Shown here: piece by piece, positions 54,826 through 64,000 of the stretch | Numbering within the stretch: the first letter of the stretch is position 1 | Layout of the letters: each line of letters starts with the position of its first letter | DNA from: Gnetum montanum | Taxonomy: Eukaryota; Streptophyta; Gnetopsida; Gnetales; Gnetaceae | Assembly: GCA_015680685.1 (NCBI GenBank) | Contig: MNCI01011336.1 | Span: 460,574-524,573, forward strand | Direction: 5' to 3' | DNA length: 64,000 nt | Position numbers and translations under genes: made by a program | Notes under the pieces: generated by a model | The model's database searches: none | Seen by the model: the letters and a program-made list of their open reading frames with translations, nothing else | Told to the model about the DNA's origin: nothing

Positions 54826-56259
54826 AGTAACATAGGGGCACATGAGTGTTGAGGATGCTACTATGTTGTTGAGTCAGCTAGAAAGAGAGGGGCTCTAATT
54901 TGACATTGGTAAGTTTGACTATTTGTTTGATAGTGTGTCGATGGATGACCCCCCTCTATCACCCTTGAGGGTTTGCTGGGTAGAAGCTTTATACTATCAT
55001 TTACATTGCTCATCAGCTTTGTTGTAGTCCTCTTGACTATGGCTAACACATTTTATCATGTAGTAGACACCACTACTGACACTGATGGTCCTTCTTCGAT
55101 CCGTCTCCAACTATGGGCCGAGACCACCAACAAATTCACCTTTATGGAGGGGGTGGTCGATGACATGATCGATCGTGTGAGGCAGATCAATCTAGAAGTT
55201 GGTAATTTAAAGTTGCTATACTAGGCTTTCTACATTGTTGGAATTTCACCATGTCACTATGAATAATGCCCTTCTGTGTGTGGTTGGCAACCTCTTGCCT
55301 CAAGTGGGATCCCAAACAAGTAGTTGAGGTCAATGTTATACCAAAATTTCCATAGGAAATGACCAAAGTACCTTGTCACATATATGATGAGGCAAGTAAA
55401 TGTGCATTGTACTTGGCATGCTCTTTGTGGGAATGTAGGCATGTGAATGAAGACCTCTGGAAATGGGTGTAGAAAATTGAGAGGCAGAAGGCCAAGCTAA
55501 CCACTGAGGTGGGGGATCTCTAGTCCAAGAATGAATTTCTATTGGCCCAGGATACTAATGATGAAAGTTGGCGTACAGCCATCATCGACTATGGGAGATA
55601 CTGGATGACTGTGTGGCACAACAATGAAGCCACATGCGAAATAATCAAACAATACATGCAAATGGACCTTCTAGCCTAGAAGAACAAAGATTGGAAGGAT
55701 TATAGTGCAAAGGTTTACGAGTGGGGATAGGCACAAAAGAATCACAAACACATGTATAAACTGGAATGTGCTACCCACCATAAATAGTATCAGGATGCTT
55801 CAGTCAAGTTGCATACCCATGAGCAATTCTTTGACATTATTGATGCTTCTAGGGTTTATGATAGGTTCATGCAATAGGTGACAGTCAGTGAATCTTCTGA
55901 AAGGGAGGTGACCCTACCTACGGGTGAGACTACCACTACCACCTTTTCTCTAGGACCACCTAGATGGACAGGCATAGAAAAGAAGAAAGTTGCCACAAGT
56001 TTTGATCTAGGGGATAGGAACTGGGCCAACATCACTGAGGAGATCTTGCAATTCCTCGCAGCCGACATGGATCGGATACCCCTCGAAATGGACGTGTGGC
56101 CATCTCGAGTTAGTCACCTTTTATGGTGCCATAGTTTATTTCATAACAACCTTTATTGCAGCTTTAACTAATTTTTTTATTTTCTTTTTTGTGTAGGATC
56201 CAAATGAAAATGTAGGACCCACTGAGGTAGGGGATGGTGGTGTGGGCGAAGACCCATAG
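54826..56259 (+). pseudogene. Partial antisense gene in element E (exons 6-9 equivalents)
   Basis: Same unknown gene as at 18848-23874, again antisense and again between protease and RT. Exon 6' ends near 54970 (FDSVSMDDPPLSPL). Exon 7' (about 55063-55201) carries FMEGVVDDMIDRVRQINLEV against FFKGIVNDLVSRLQEAHLEL in A. Exon 8' (about 55287-56108) has SLWECRHVNEDLW against SLWTCRHVVEYLW, and FSLGPPRWT against FSLECPTWT. Exon 9' (56197-56259) is DPNENVGPTEVGDGGVGEDP followed by TAG. Introns 7 (GAAGTTG|GTAATT, phase 1) and 8 (CTCGA|GTTAGT to TTTTTTGTGTAG, phase 0, 88 bp) are at the same places as in A. Exons 1-5 are absent. Exon 8' is one uninterrupted frame for over 800 bases except for seven in-frame stops, all TAG. 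Confidence 0.75.
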
Positions 56260-56435
56260 CATAGCGGCGGGGAGTTTTATTCTTGTCTTTGAATTTACAA
56301 AAAATTTTGTAAACATTATTGATTGATATTGAATGAAGAATGGAATGTGAAGAAATTTATTTCATCTTGGATAATGCACTTTATTATTTTTATTTTTTGT
56401 CTTTTTAAGCTCCTTGGGAGTTTCTCATTTTAGTT
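56260..56435. other. Short spacer after the antisense gene (element E)
   Basis: AT-rich region between the antisense stop and the minisatellite. AATGAAGAAT words near 56330 could include a polyadenylation signal for the antisense transcript, but nothing decisive is seen. Confidence 0.4.
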
Positions 56436-56690
56436 TTAGGCCATTTCGGGCAGTAGTTTAAGGCCATTTCGGGCAATTACTAGTTTTAGGTCATTTCAGG
56501 CCATTGCTTAATGATGATTTTTTATTTGTTTTTTTTTTCAATGTCTTGGAGTAATGAAATTGCTAGTTTTAGGCCTTAGAGAGCTGTAATGGTAGTTTAA
56601 GGACATTTCAAGCCATCGTGGGGTGGTAATAATAAAAGAAATCTTTGCCAGTTTTAGGCCTTAGCAGGCCGTAGCATTATGCAAAAAATG
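56436..56690 (-). repeat. Minisatellite after protease (element E)
   Basis: Seven or so copies with the plus-strand core TAGTTTTAGGCCATTTCGGG / GCCAGTTTTAGGCCTTAGCA. It occupies the same place as 18184-18480 in A. Confidence 0.75.
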
Positions 56691-56836
56691 GACGTAATGT
56701 GGACAATGTAAACAATGAGGAAGAAACTAGCATAAGCAATGAATGTAAAGTAACAATGCGAGCAGTGGACATATCGTTGATGAAAGCAGTAATTATGGTG
56801 GAAGTAGTGAGGTAGTTGTGCTAACGCAAGTAACGA

Positions 56837-57620
56837 TTATTCTTGCAGTTGCTTCCTAACCCATTGTGGGCTCAATGATGTGTATGGCCAAGGGGCCTTG
56901 TTATAGTACTCCTTTATGTCATCATCTACTATTTGAAAGGGCAGCTCAACCCATGTTTCTTCCTTGTTTGAATCGGTTTCAACTTGTTCAGATGTTTTAG
57001 TTTGAACAGGGGTTCGGTCTTTAGAGATTTCAATCTCTGATCCTTGCTCCATTCCTACATTATTTATGGCTCGGGGAATCACTTCATCACCATGAACTAT
57101 TACTTCCCCTCCCACATAGGGCAAGTGAATCTCCTGGTGTATTGGAGAGGAAACAACCCTCAATTGGGCCAACCACGATCTCCCAAGGATCAGGTTGAAC
57201 CTACAAATTTCCTCTACCACTATGAATACTACACTTGTGGGGAACTAGTCCTCTACCACAAAGTTGATGTGCATAGTTCCTTTCACCTACACATGTGTCC
57301 CGTTAAATGATTTTAAGAAAGATGTCATCATGGGCTTGATTTGATCAACCAAGCCAAATTTATCCACTATGGGGAAAGGGATGACATTAGTAGCAACCCC
57401 ATCATCAACATGTACTCTTCAAATCCTATGTTGTCCAACCTGAATCATGATGAACATAGGTGTCATTGTCACCTAATCCTTTTCAAGGTCATCCTTAATG
57501 GACTCATCATAGAATGTCAACTAAGATGGTCATGGTTCTTTAGCTATAGAAGGAAGCATGATCGCATGGATTACTTTCTCCTCTACCGACATGTTTTCGT
57601 CAACTGGTATGGATGTTAAC
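56837..57620 (-). pseudogene. Element E protease
   Basis: Aspartic protease. The active-site region is VHVDDGVATNVIPFPIVDKF near 57350-57410, with the DDG triplet apparently intact. Then RFNLILGRSWLAQLRVVSSP, IHQEIHLPYVGGEVIVHGDE and the acidic tail WVELPFQIVDDDIKEYY to WVRKQLQE, stop at 56837. Several breaks lie between 57220 and 57620. It is followed by the minisatellite rather than RT, so pol would need splicing or another mechanism to be joined. Confidence 0.75.
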
Positions 57621-58119
57621 ATGAAAACCATGGCTTTCCGATGCATGGTAGAAGTCATTACCAAGTCATATAGGCTCAAGGTTATGTTTTTTTGTTTCAG
57701 AGCCTATTTAACTTGGGTGAGGGTGTTGAACAAATCTTTCCCACCATCTTTCCTGTTACCCTTTTCCTCCTCTATTCATCCTAGGAGATGGATCTCCCGA
57801 GGAGGGGGAACTTCAGGTTGAGGGTTTTTCTTTCTAGGACGGGGTGGTCATTATCAGGTTTTGATAATGAGGGGACTGCAGGCACTGAGGAAAAGGGGGT
57901 ACGCTTGGGAGGACCTAAAGAAGTGTGTTCCTTGGCCATCTTATCTGCTGAACACTCTTCTCATTTTTTTGAATAGGGGGGTTGCGGGGTTGTTTTAGAT
58001 GGTTGGCTCTATGTGGTGGAGGCAATTGAATGTTTTGGCATCCTAATGAAAAATGGTGCTTGTGGTGTTAGCTCAAGTGATAGTGTGGGTTTGAGCATGA
58101 AAGGTGTAGGGGCGGATGT
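57621..58119 (-). pseudogene. Element E gag-pro linker
   Basis: Decayed continuation of gag toward protease. The corresponding part of A is the Pro/Thr-rich linker (16740-17440). Frames are broken and no domain is expected here. Confidence 0.45.
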
Positions 58120-60613
58120 CTAAGGGGGAACTTTAAGGATGAATGGTTGTTGTGGCATCCCTTTTGCTATTGTTGGTGTCGCCATGCTACATTGAGGCAC
58201 ACGCACCACAAATAATTGCTCTGGTGGTTCTGGGTTACTGTCAATGCCAATCGTGTTGATGATATACCCCATGTTGTTGGCATTGAGGGGGTCCTTGTAA
58301 ACATGCATAGATTGGTTTTTAAGGTAGACAGGACTACTTTCATCTAGGACAAGCTTGCCTTGATCGATCATGCGTTGAATGTAATCTTTCAACACCAAGC
58401 AGTAGTCTGTGTCATGATCACATAGTTGATGGTAATCATAGAACTGTTCTAGCCTAAAATTCTTGGGAACTTGTAGCTCATTAGGTGTAGCCAAGGAGGG
58501 GTCCCTAAGAAGTTTGCAATACCACTTATGATGCCTAATTGCCTCCTCTGACATCCACTTGTGCTAGATATACCTAGCCCTAACAGTTGCTTCAAGAGTT
58601 CTGAAGGCTTGATATGTAAAGTAGTGTACTTAGACTGATCCTTGCACTTGAAGTTGGGTTTAGGCTGGGTTGGTGCCTCTGGTGTTGATGTTGAAGGCTG
58701 ACCAGTGTTGCTTGAGCTATATGTTGTTGTTGCGACTACCTTCTTGTTGTTGTTGTTGTTGGGTTTGGCCTCGTTTGCCACAGCAGTCATCATAGCTGTT
58801 CTAGCCTTGTCCTTCTCCTGGTCCTTTTGGATATATGTGTTTTCATATGCAACATAGGCTAGGTATTTAGTGGCTTTACCCGTGTCTTTGATGCTATTCA
58901 TGTGAGCAAAAGCTTGACTCAGGGAGCATGGGGCTAAGTAGTATAGTTTTGACTTAATAAAGTCGTTTACTGCCCCCTTGAAGATAGCCAACAGATGGCC
59001 CTCTACAATAGGCTCACGGATCTCATTCAAGGTGGTGCTCCACCACTATATGAACCTTTACATAGATTTCAGTGGGTCTTGCTTGATGCTCATCAACTGA
59101 TCCAGCATGACCTCCGATTTCAAGTTATACTTGAAATGGATCATGAACTGGGTTAGCAGTTCCTCTAGAGTTAAGATGGAGGCATGTGGGAGTGCACAGT
59201 ACCAGTCTAGAGCTTTGCCCATCAGAGACATGGCAAATACATAGATAATAGTGTGTGGCCATTGTTGCAACAACAAATATTTGAATCTAAACATGACTAA
59301 ATGTGCATTGCGGTCACCCTCCTCATTATATTTTGTGAATTGGGGGAGTGGCATCCTAGGGGGTAACGTGAGCATGGGGACAGCCAGGCTAATGGGGTCC
59401 TCATGGTAAAAATCCATGACCTCCACCATGTCAAAATTAGTGACTTTAAGATGTTTAATCTCTTTAGTGAGGATCTAGATAATTTGGAATGATTGGTCCA
59501 AACCCAGTGACGTTGTAGAAGACTATTGAGTTGCATGAACAACTATTGTATGTGCCGATGGGGGTTGTAGTGGAAGGGTAGCGGTTTGGTCCATGGGGGT
59601 GCTGTTAGTACCACTCCTGTGAATGATGTTGCTGAAGTCATCCACCACTTGATGGATTATGCCAATGATGCAACGACCATTGGTAGGGTTGTGGAGTTAT
59701 TAATTTGTGTGACTGATGGGGCATACCACAGCCCCATGCTTAGTTATACCACTTGCGGCACTTGGTACGCTTGGTGATGAACATAATGTGACATGTAGGA
59801 GGATTGTGCAATAGGGAGAGAAGTGGATGGGATCCACCACGTGGTTGGGGCTAGGCCTATTGCTGATGGTGAAACAAGTGCAGACGATGGAATGCGAGCA
59901 AGAGCTCCCTGTAACTGCGATGTAGGCACGGTGTGCACATATGGCAACATAGTTATGACTGGCACTTTCTATGATGATGGGGCAAAGTAAGGACAGAGAG
60001 TATTTGGAAATGAAATTGAAGGGGCAACATGTCAATACACTAAGGGTACGAGATGACTACCCATGGTTGACGAAAGTGTAGGTTGTGGTGGAGTTGTGGT
60101 AATCATAAAGGGCGTAGAAGAAAAGAGCAGGTTTGACTGGAAGATGGTGGTGGGAGGGATAAGCACAAGGTAGGTCAGGCCACCATTCTTGGAATGGGAA
60201 TCCAAGTCTTCCTATCCATCCTAGAATGCCTCATCATAATGGGATGTCGTATCTCACTCCCTAGACTTACTGACTCATATCAACTAGTCCAAGATCCACT
60301 AATATGTGTCCGTTAAGTGGATGGTAATGTCAGGGGTAGGGATAAATTCCCTCTTGTTCTGATGAAGGAACTCGAAGTTATGTTTGTCTTTGAGTTCTTG
60401 GCAATCCAAGGGTAGGTTTGCCTAGATCTTTACACAGATGAAGTCATAGTGCTCTCCATCTTGTGCCAAGCACTCAGGTGAAAAGTGTCAGAGCCTAAGA
60501 GACTGTCGTGGTGCTAGCATTGGGCTAGGTGATTGCTCAGCACCTATGATGTTTTGAGATAAGAAATAGGCCTCAAGGTTCAATGTGGGAATGGCAGTAG
60601 TTGTGGGAATCAT
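58120..60613 (-). pseudogene. Element E gag
   Basis: Start at ATG 60613 (MIPTTTAIPTLNLEAYFLSQ), chosen by alignment with A. The N-terminal part contains YDFICVKI and REFIPT, broken by stops. Then a long Gln/Pro/Thr-rich segment (59540-60200) and the capsid: FYHEDPISLAVPMLTLPP, PQFTKYNEEGDRNAHLVMF, YLLLQQWPHT, LMGKALDWYCALPH and LLAIFKGAVNDFIKSKLYYL. A Lys/Ala-rich stretch with a run of Asn follows (near 58750). The knuckle-like FYDYHQLCDHDTDYC keeps H, H and C but has Tyr for the first Cys of CX2HX4HX4C. The C-terminal PLNANNMGYIINTIGID matches DPLNTSDAPYVINTIHV in A. Confidence 0.85.
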
Positions 60614-60829
60614 TTTGTATGATTAAAATGAGATCACAAGCAAGAGACAGAAATCAACAGGAAATTGGAGGCTTTTAGTCCTACTAGGTTCCAAAGGAAC
60701 CATCATTATGACCAGTCTGCACCACATGATGCATAGACAACCACAAGGGTGCCATGTATATGCTAGTAGGTGATTGGGTATTGATAGCATGCAAGATTAC
60801 CTACAAGATGCAGAAAGGACATCAAAATG

Positions 60830-60847
60830 CCCTCCTTCTAGCATCAA
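60830..60847 (-). promoter_or_regulatory. Primer binding site of element E
   Basis: The minus strand reads TTGATGCTAGAAGGAGGG shortly after the 5' LTR. Matches the A site TTGGCACTAGAAGGAGGG. Confidence 0.72.
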
Positions 60848-60852
60848 AAAAC

Positions 60853-62796
60853 TATAGTGACCAAAAATGTTGGTGGCTGGAACACTAAGAGGTTCTCGAA
60901 CATATAGTTGAACCTTAGATCTATGTGAGGGCCATGCTAGAGAGAAACAGAAATGGAGTGCCCTGAATGATCTGGTCAATCAGATAGGGACTTAGTCAGT
61001 GTAACTTAACCTTTCATAAACATTTAGTTTTAGAAATGAGGTATGCAAGTGAAGCAATAACTAACTGACATAAAATAATGAAAAATGATACGAAATACGA
61101 TGATAATGAACAAAGAGTGAAACAGTTTTGAGTGAGAAAATGCACCATCCCAAGATCAAGGATATGATCTTTGCTTTGTTAGAAGATGTACAACTGAAGA
61201 TGCAACACTGGAGAGGAATAGCTTACATAGAGTAGTATGGTCATAGGTTCCTGAACTATAGTCAGTGAGCTGCTATTCAAGATTCTTCTACTTGCTAATC
61301 TACTTGCCAAGGTGCCAAGATGCTAAACCAAAAAGGATGTCTGAAGCCAACTAGAAAGCTCAAAGCCAACTCAAATGTTAAAAATGCCAACTATGCTCTC
61401 CAAAAGCCAACTCAAAAGCCAATCATGCAAAAAGCCAACCCTTTGAGCATTGTTTGTCGGGGTATTTATAGGGCCAGGAGTAGGAGAAAAACATAGTCTA
61501 GATGCCACGTGTCCTAGGCCCCACAAGGTCTAAACATGGCTGTGCTATGTAGATGTGTGATGCTAGTTGTGATCCTTGTTACGTTGTGACCATACTATTG
61601 AAACTGCATGTGCCAAAATCCAAAAAGAATGCTAATAATAAAAACAAAATGGAGCATGTGCTCTAGGACTACATCTTCCCTACTCTTGTGAGCAAGGTCA
61701 AGCATAGGGACAATTTTGGGGATTGACCAAGGATATGCAAAATGAAGAAAACATGCTAATTTTGTCCACCGAAGAGTTTCCAGGATGAGAATGATCATTG
61801 CCAACAAGTTTTGGAGCTAATTGAAAACATTTTAAATGCTTCCATGAAAGTTTTGCATTACTTACATTGTCCAGTGTGTTGGTGTAGTGTAAGCAACTGC
61901 TCGCTACACTATGCTATGCTACATAGCGTAGCATAGCATAGCCACCAATCTTGAAAGAAATCTTGCCTAGAAGCTGAGAGCATCTATCCGAGGCCTAGTT
62001 ACGCAAGTAACTACAACTTTTTCTTTCATGTTGGAAAGCCTTTGAACCTACTACATCCTTGGGGCATTCTTTTGTTTTGCATACTTCCTATGCTATGCTA
62101 CGCTATGTAGCGTAGCATAGTGTAGCAGCCAATGTGTCATACATCCTTACCTAATCCACAATATTTTACTAAGAAATTTTGCTTGAGGCCTAAGGGTTAA
62201 ATGGGATAGCTAGTTTTAGAGGCCAAAGCACTACCAGGTGTAATCCTCCTATTGGGCCCACTTGGTAGAGGGGATTTTGTGCATTCTTTCCTTGCTACAT
62301 TGTGCTACGCTGCACAGTGTAGCACCCTGTGTTGGTTGAATCCCAACTTATTTGTCATAGGATGTTTATTATGTTCTAGTATGTTGGTAGATCAAGCTTG
62401 CTAGATGATTGTAACATGGGAAAATGCTTTGGAAGACTAACTTGTTACCAACTTGCATCTTGGATGCTTGATTGGTCTCTTCAAGGCTTTCTACGCTATG
62501 TAGCATAGCGTAGCATAGTAGATTTCCCTTCTAGAAAACTTGCCAAACTATTTAGCTCATCCTAAATACTTTCGACAACTCCCAGCAAAGTTTTTGGATA
62601 GAATGTCAACTAGGTTAATTGTCTAGCTGGGTAGGCCTGTTAGCCCAGGAGATAGAAAACTTGCTAGGCTGTACAGTCTATCATTAGTGCCTACACTATT
62701 TTGATGGCTCATCATGATGCTACACTTGTGGAAATCCTTGTCCGAATTCCAAGACATTGCTGAAGCATTAGGGTCCTAAAATTTTATGGTGTTTCA
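60853..62796 (-). repeat. Element E 5' LTR
   Basis: Minus strand begins TGAAACACCATAAAATTT and ends CTATA (a likely decayed CTACA, as in the 3' LTR). The TATA box TATAAATA is at 61463-61470 (minus). Confidence 0.88.
61880..62525. repeat. GCTACGCTAC palindrome clusters, E 5' LTR
   Basis: Clusters near 61915, 62108, 62310 and 62505. The clearest is CTACGCTATGTAGCGTAG at 62098-62115, a near-perfect palindrome. Spacing about 195-205 bp. Confidence 0.82.
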
Positions 62797-64000
62797 ATGT
62801 CCATACTCCAATCCTACATATCAATCATTAGCACATTAAGTGGAATCTTGGTAAAATAAGTAAATAATGCCAAAATGATATAAAATACAAACTATGCATG
62901 GATCATCCCAAACATGTTATTTCATGATCAAACAAGGTGCAAACAAGGTTAATGAAACATACAAGAGGTAGATGAAGATAAATAAGATGAAACCAATACT
63001 TCATAAGGTTAAAAAAAGATCAAACGATGGGAACACTTGGTGGAATGGGATCAAGTGATGCTCTAATGATGAAAAATAAAGCCAAATGACATCATAGGGC
63101 TGAAGATGAAGGTTAACATTACATAACAAGGTCAAATCAAGCTAGAAACAGTGAAACAAGGCTAAACTAATCAAGGTATAAAACATCAAGTAAAACATGA
63201 TCAATATTGGTAAATTAAGATTAGATTGTGCTAGTTTTAGGCCTTAGCAAGCCATAATGCTAGTTTAAGGCCTTGGCAGATCATGTTGTTTGTTTAAAGC
63301 CTTGGTGGACCATATGATGATTACATGGTATCAAATGATGATCAAGGATTATTAAACCACATCACCTAACATCAATCAGAGGTTAAACAAGTTCAATAGA
63401 GGTTACAAGAGAGATAATAAAGTAGATACAGTGAAATTGGAGCTAAGTAAAAGTTGAAAGAGGTCAACTAATGATCTCTAAAAGTCAACCATGCATTGCA
63501 ATATCAAAATAAGTCAAAATACCATGAGATAAGATAAAATCACTTAGGGTGGAAAACATGTGGTAAAAGAATATCAATATTCATTAAATAGTGCTAGATT
63601 TTTCCAGTTTAGGCCTTAGCAATTTATGGTAGAGGTCTACAAGGCTGATAGGTGAGTTTGAACACATCATGAACTTACTTCAAGGTTATTTGAAGGTAGA
63701 AATGGTACCTTCTCTTATGAGTACCCTGGGCTCTCCTAGGGACTACACTAGCCAATGTAGTTGGGATAGGCCCTAGCATATTCAACATTAGTAGTAGTTT
63801 CTTAGGTTCATTGTGGCTAGTTTTAAGTCCTTGATAGTATATATTACTAGTGTAGTAGATTGGGGTTGAAGATTGGTGCATTTGGACTTTTTTTTTAATC
63901 CTACATAAGCTAAAAATGATGTCAAAATTTGTGACTACACTAGCTAGCATAGTCTAGACCTATTCCAGTGTAGATGCATGTGAGAAATGGGTTTATGGAG
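62797..64000 (-). other. Element D protease-RT spacer (continues beyond the window)
   Basis: Purine-rich A-rich sequence. A minisatellite of the same family (CTAGTTTTAGGCCTTAGCAA, GCTAGTTTAAGGCCTTGGCA) at 63228-63315 and a weaker copy near 63600 identify it as the spacer between protease and RT. No antisense exon could be recognised in the part visible here. Confidence 0.55.

Larger units (their letters stand above)
38446..62796 (-). mobile_element. Element E: 24.4-kb Tat/Ogre-like LTR retrotransposon with triplicated 3' half
   Basis: LTRs at 60853-62796 (5') and 38446-40394 (3'); primer site 60830-60847; polypurine tract 40399-40407. Flanking 5-mers are GTATC (38441-38445) and ATGTC (62797-62801), which differ by two transitions. 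Minus-strand order: gag, protease, antisense partial gene, RT, RNase H, second RNase H, integrase, minisatellite, 3' region, and then two further copies of the segment from RT (PLPSID) to the 3' region. All frames carry stops. Removing E joins element D's protease-RT spacer to its RT. Confidence 0.85.
4372..64000 (-). mobile_element. Element D: Tat-like Ty3/gypsy LTR retrotransposon, split by two nested insertions
   Basis: D is on the minus strand. Its pieces are: the PRO-RT spacer (62797-64000, continuing right), the RT and RNase H piece (36454-38445), integrase (about 6760-7725), the 3' region (5743-6760), the polypurine tract (about 5726-5742) and the 3' LTR (4372-5725). Element E sits between the first two pieces; element C, carrying element A, sits between RNase H and integrase. 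The joins are supported because each piece resumes the same frame order seen in E and A. The 5' LTR, gag and protease lie outside the window. D is closely related to E, sharing pol protein sequence, the polypurine tract and LTR end words. Left LTR boundary is about plus or minus 5 bases. Confidence 0.8.

Noticed and set aside
1-64000. tRNA, rRNA, origin or operon features
   Set aside because: No cloverleaf, rRNA core words or bacterial gene organisation were seen on either strand by reading; not excluded by a model search.

Overview
The window looks like repeat-dominated DNA from a seed plant with a large genome. A thaumatin-like (PR-5 type) host gene sits at the left edge. Almost everything after about 4.4 kb is decayed Ty3/gypsy LTR retrotransposon sequence, much of it in very long elements of the Tat/Ogre type. 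A gymnosperm is plausible, but the species cannot be fixed from this sequence. There is no bacterial signature and no rRNA or tRNA gene that I can see. An assembly gap of Ns lies at 7726-8362.

Layout. (1) 1-848, minus: 5' part of a thaumatin-like gene with signal-peptide exon, one intron and an in-frame TGA. (2) 1019-3530: three diverged copies of a small exon-like repeat of unknown family. (3) 4372-64000: a four-member nest. Element D (Tat-like, minus) has its 3' LTR at 4372-5725 and runs off the right edge. Element C (minus, Athila-like primer site, gag only) is inserted in D, from within the N gap to 36453. Element A (plus, 9876-31368, 21.5 kb) is inserted in C and has a perfect 5-bp target duplication GTTAG. 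Element E (minus, 38446-62796, 24.4 kb) is a second insertion in D.

A, D and E carry pol with RT, two RNase H-like domains and integrase, the Tat-clade arrangement. A and E also show gag and protease, which for D would lie to the right of the window. All are inactivated by stops, frameshifts or catalytic-site changes. Inside E, the 3' half (RT, RNase H, integrase and 3' region) is repeated three times in tandem, about 4.3-4.5 kb per unit, with the same junction each time.

The most interesting object is a gene on the opposite strand inside the protease-RT spacer. In A it can be modelled as nine exons (18848-23874). All eight introns are GT-AG, and the exon phases fit if two small indels are allowed. 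The predicted protein is about 1,036 residues and of a family I do not recognise. Element E, a diverged relative, keeps the last four exons of the same gene in the same place, antisense, with conserved intron positions. Short minisatellites lie beside this spacer and at the end of pol. Each LTR family also has its own set of short palindromic words in U3 upstream of the TATA box, spaced about 200 bp apart in A and E. In A, the same word reappears in the leader and in the promoter and first intron of the antisense gene.
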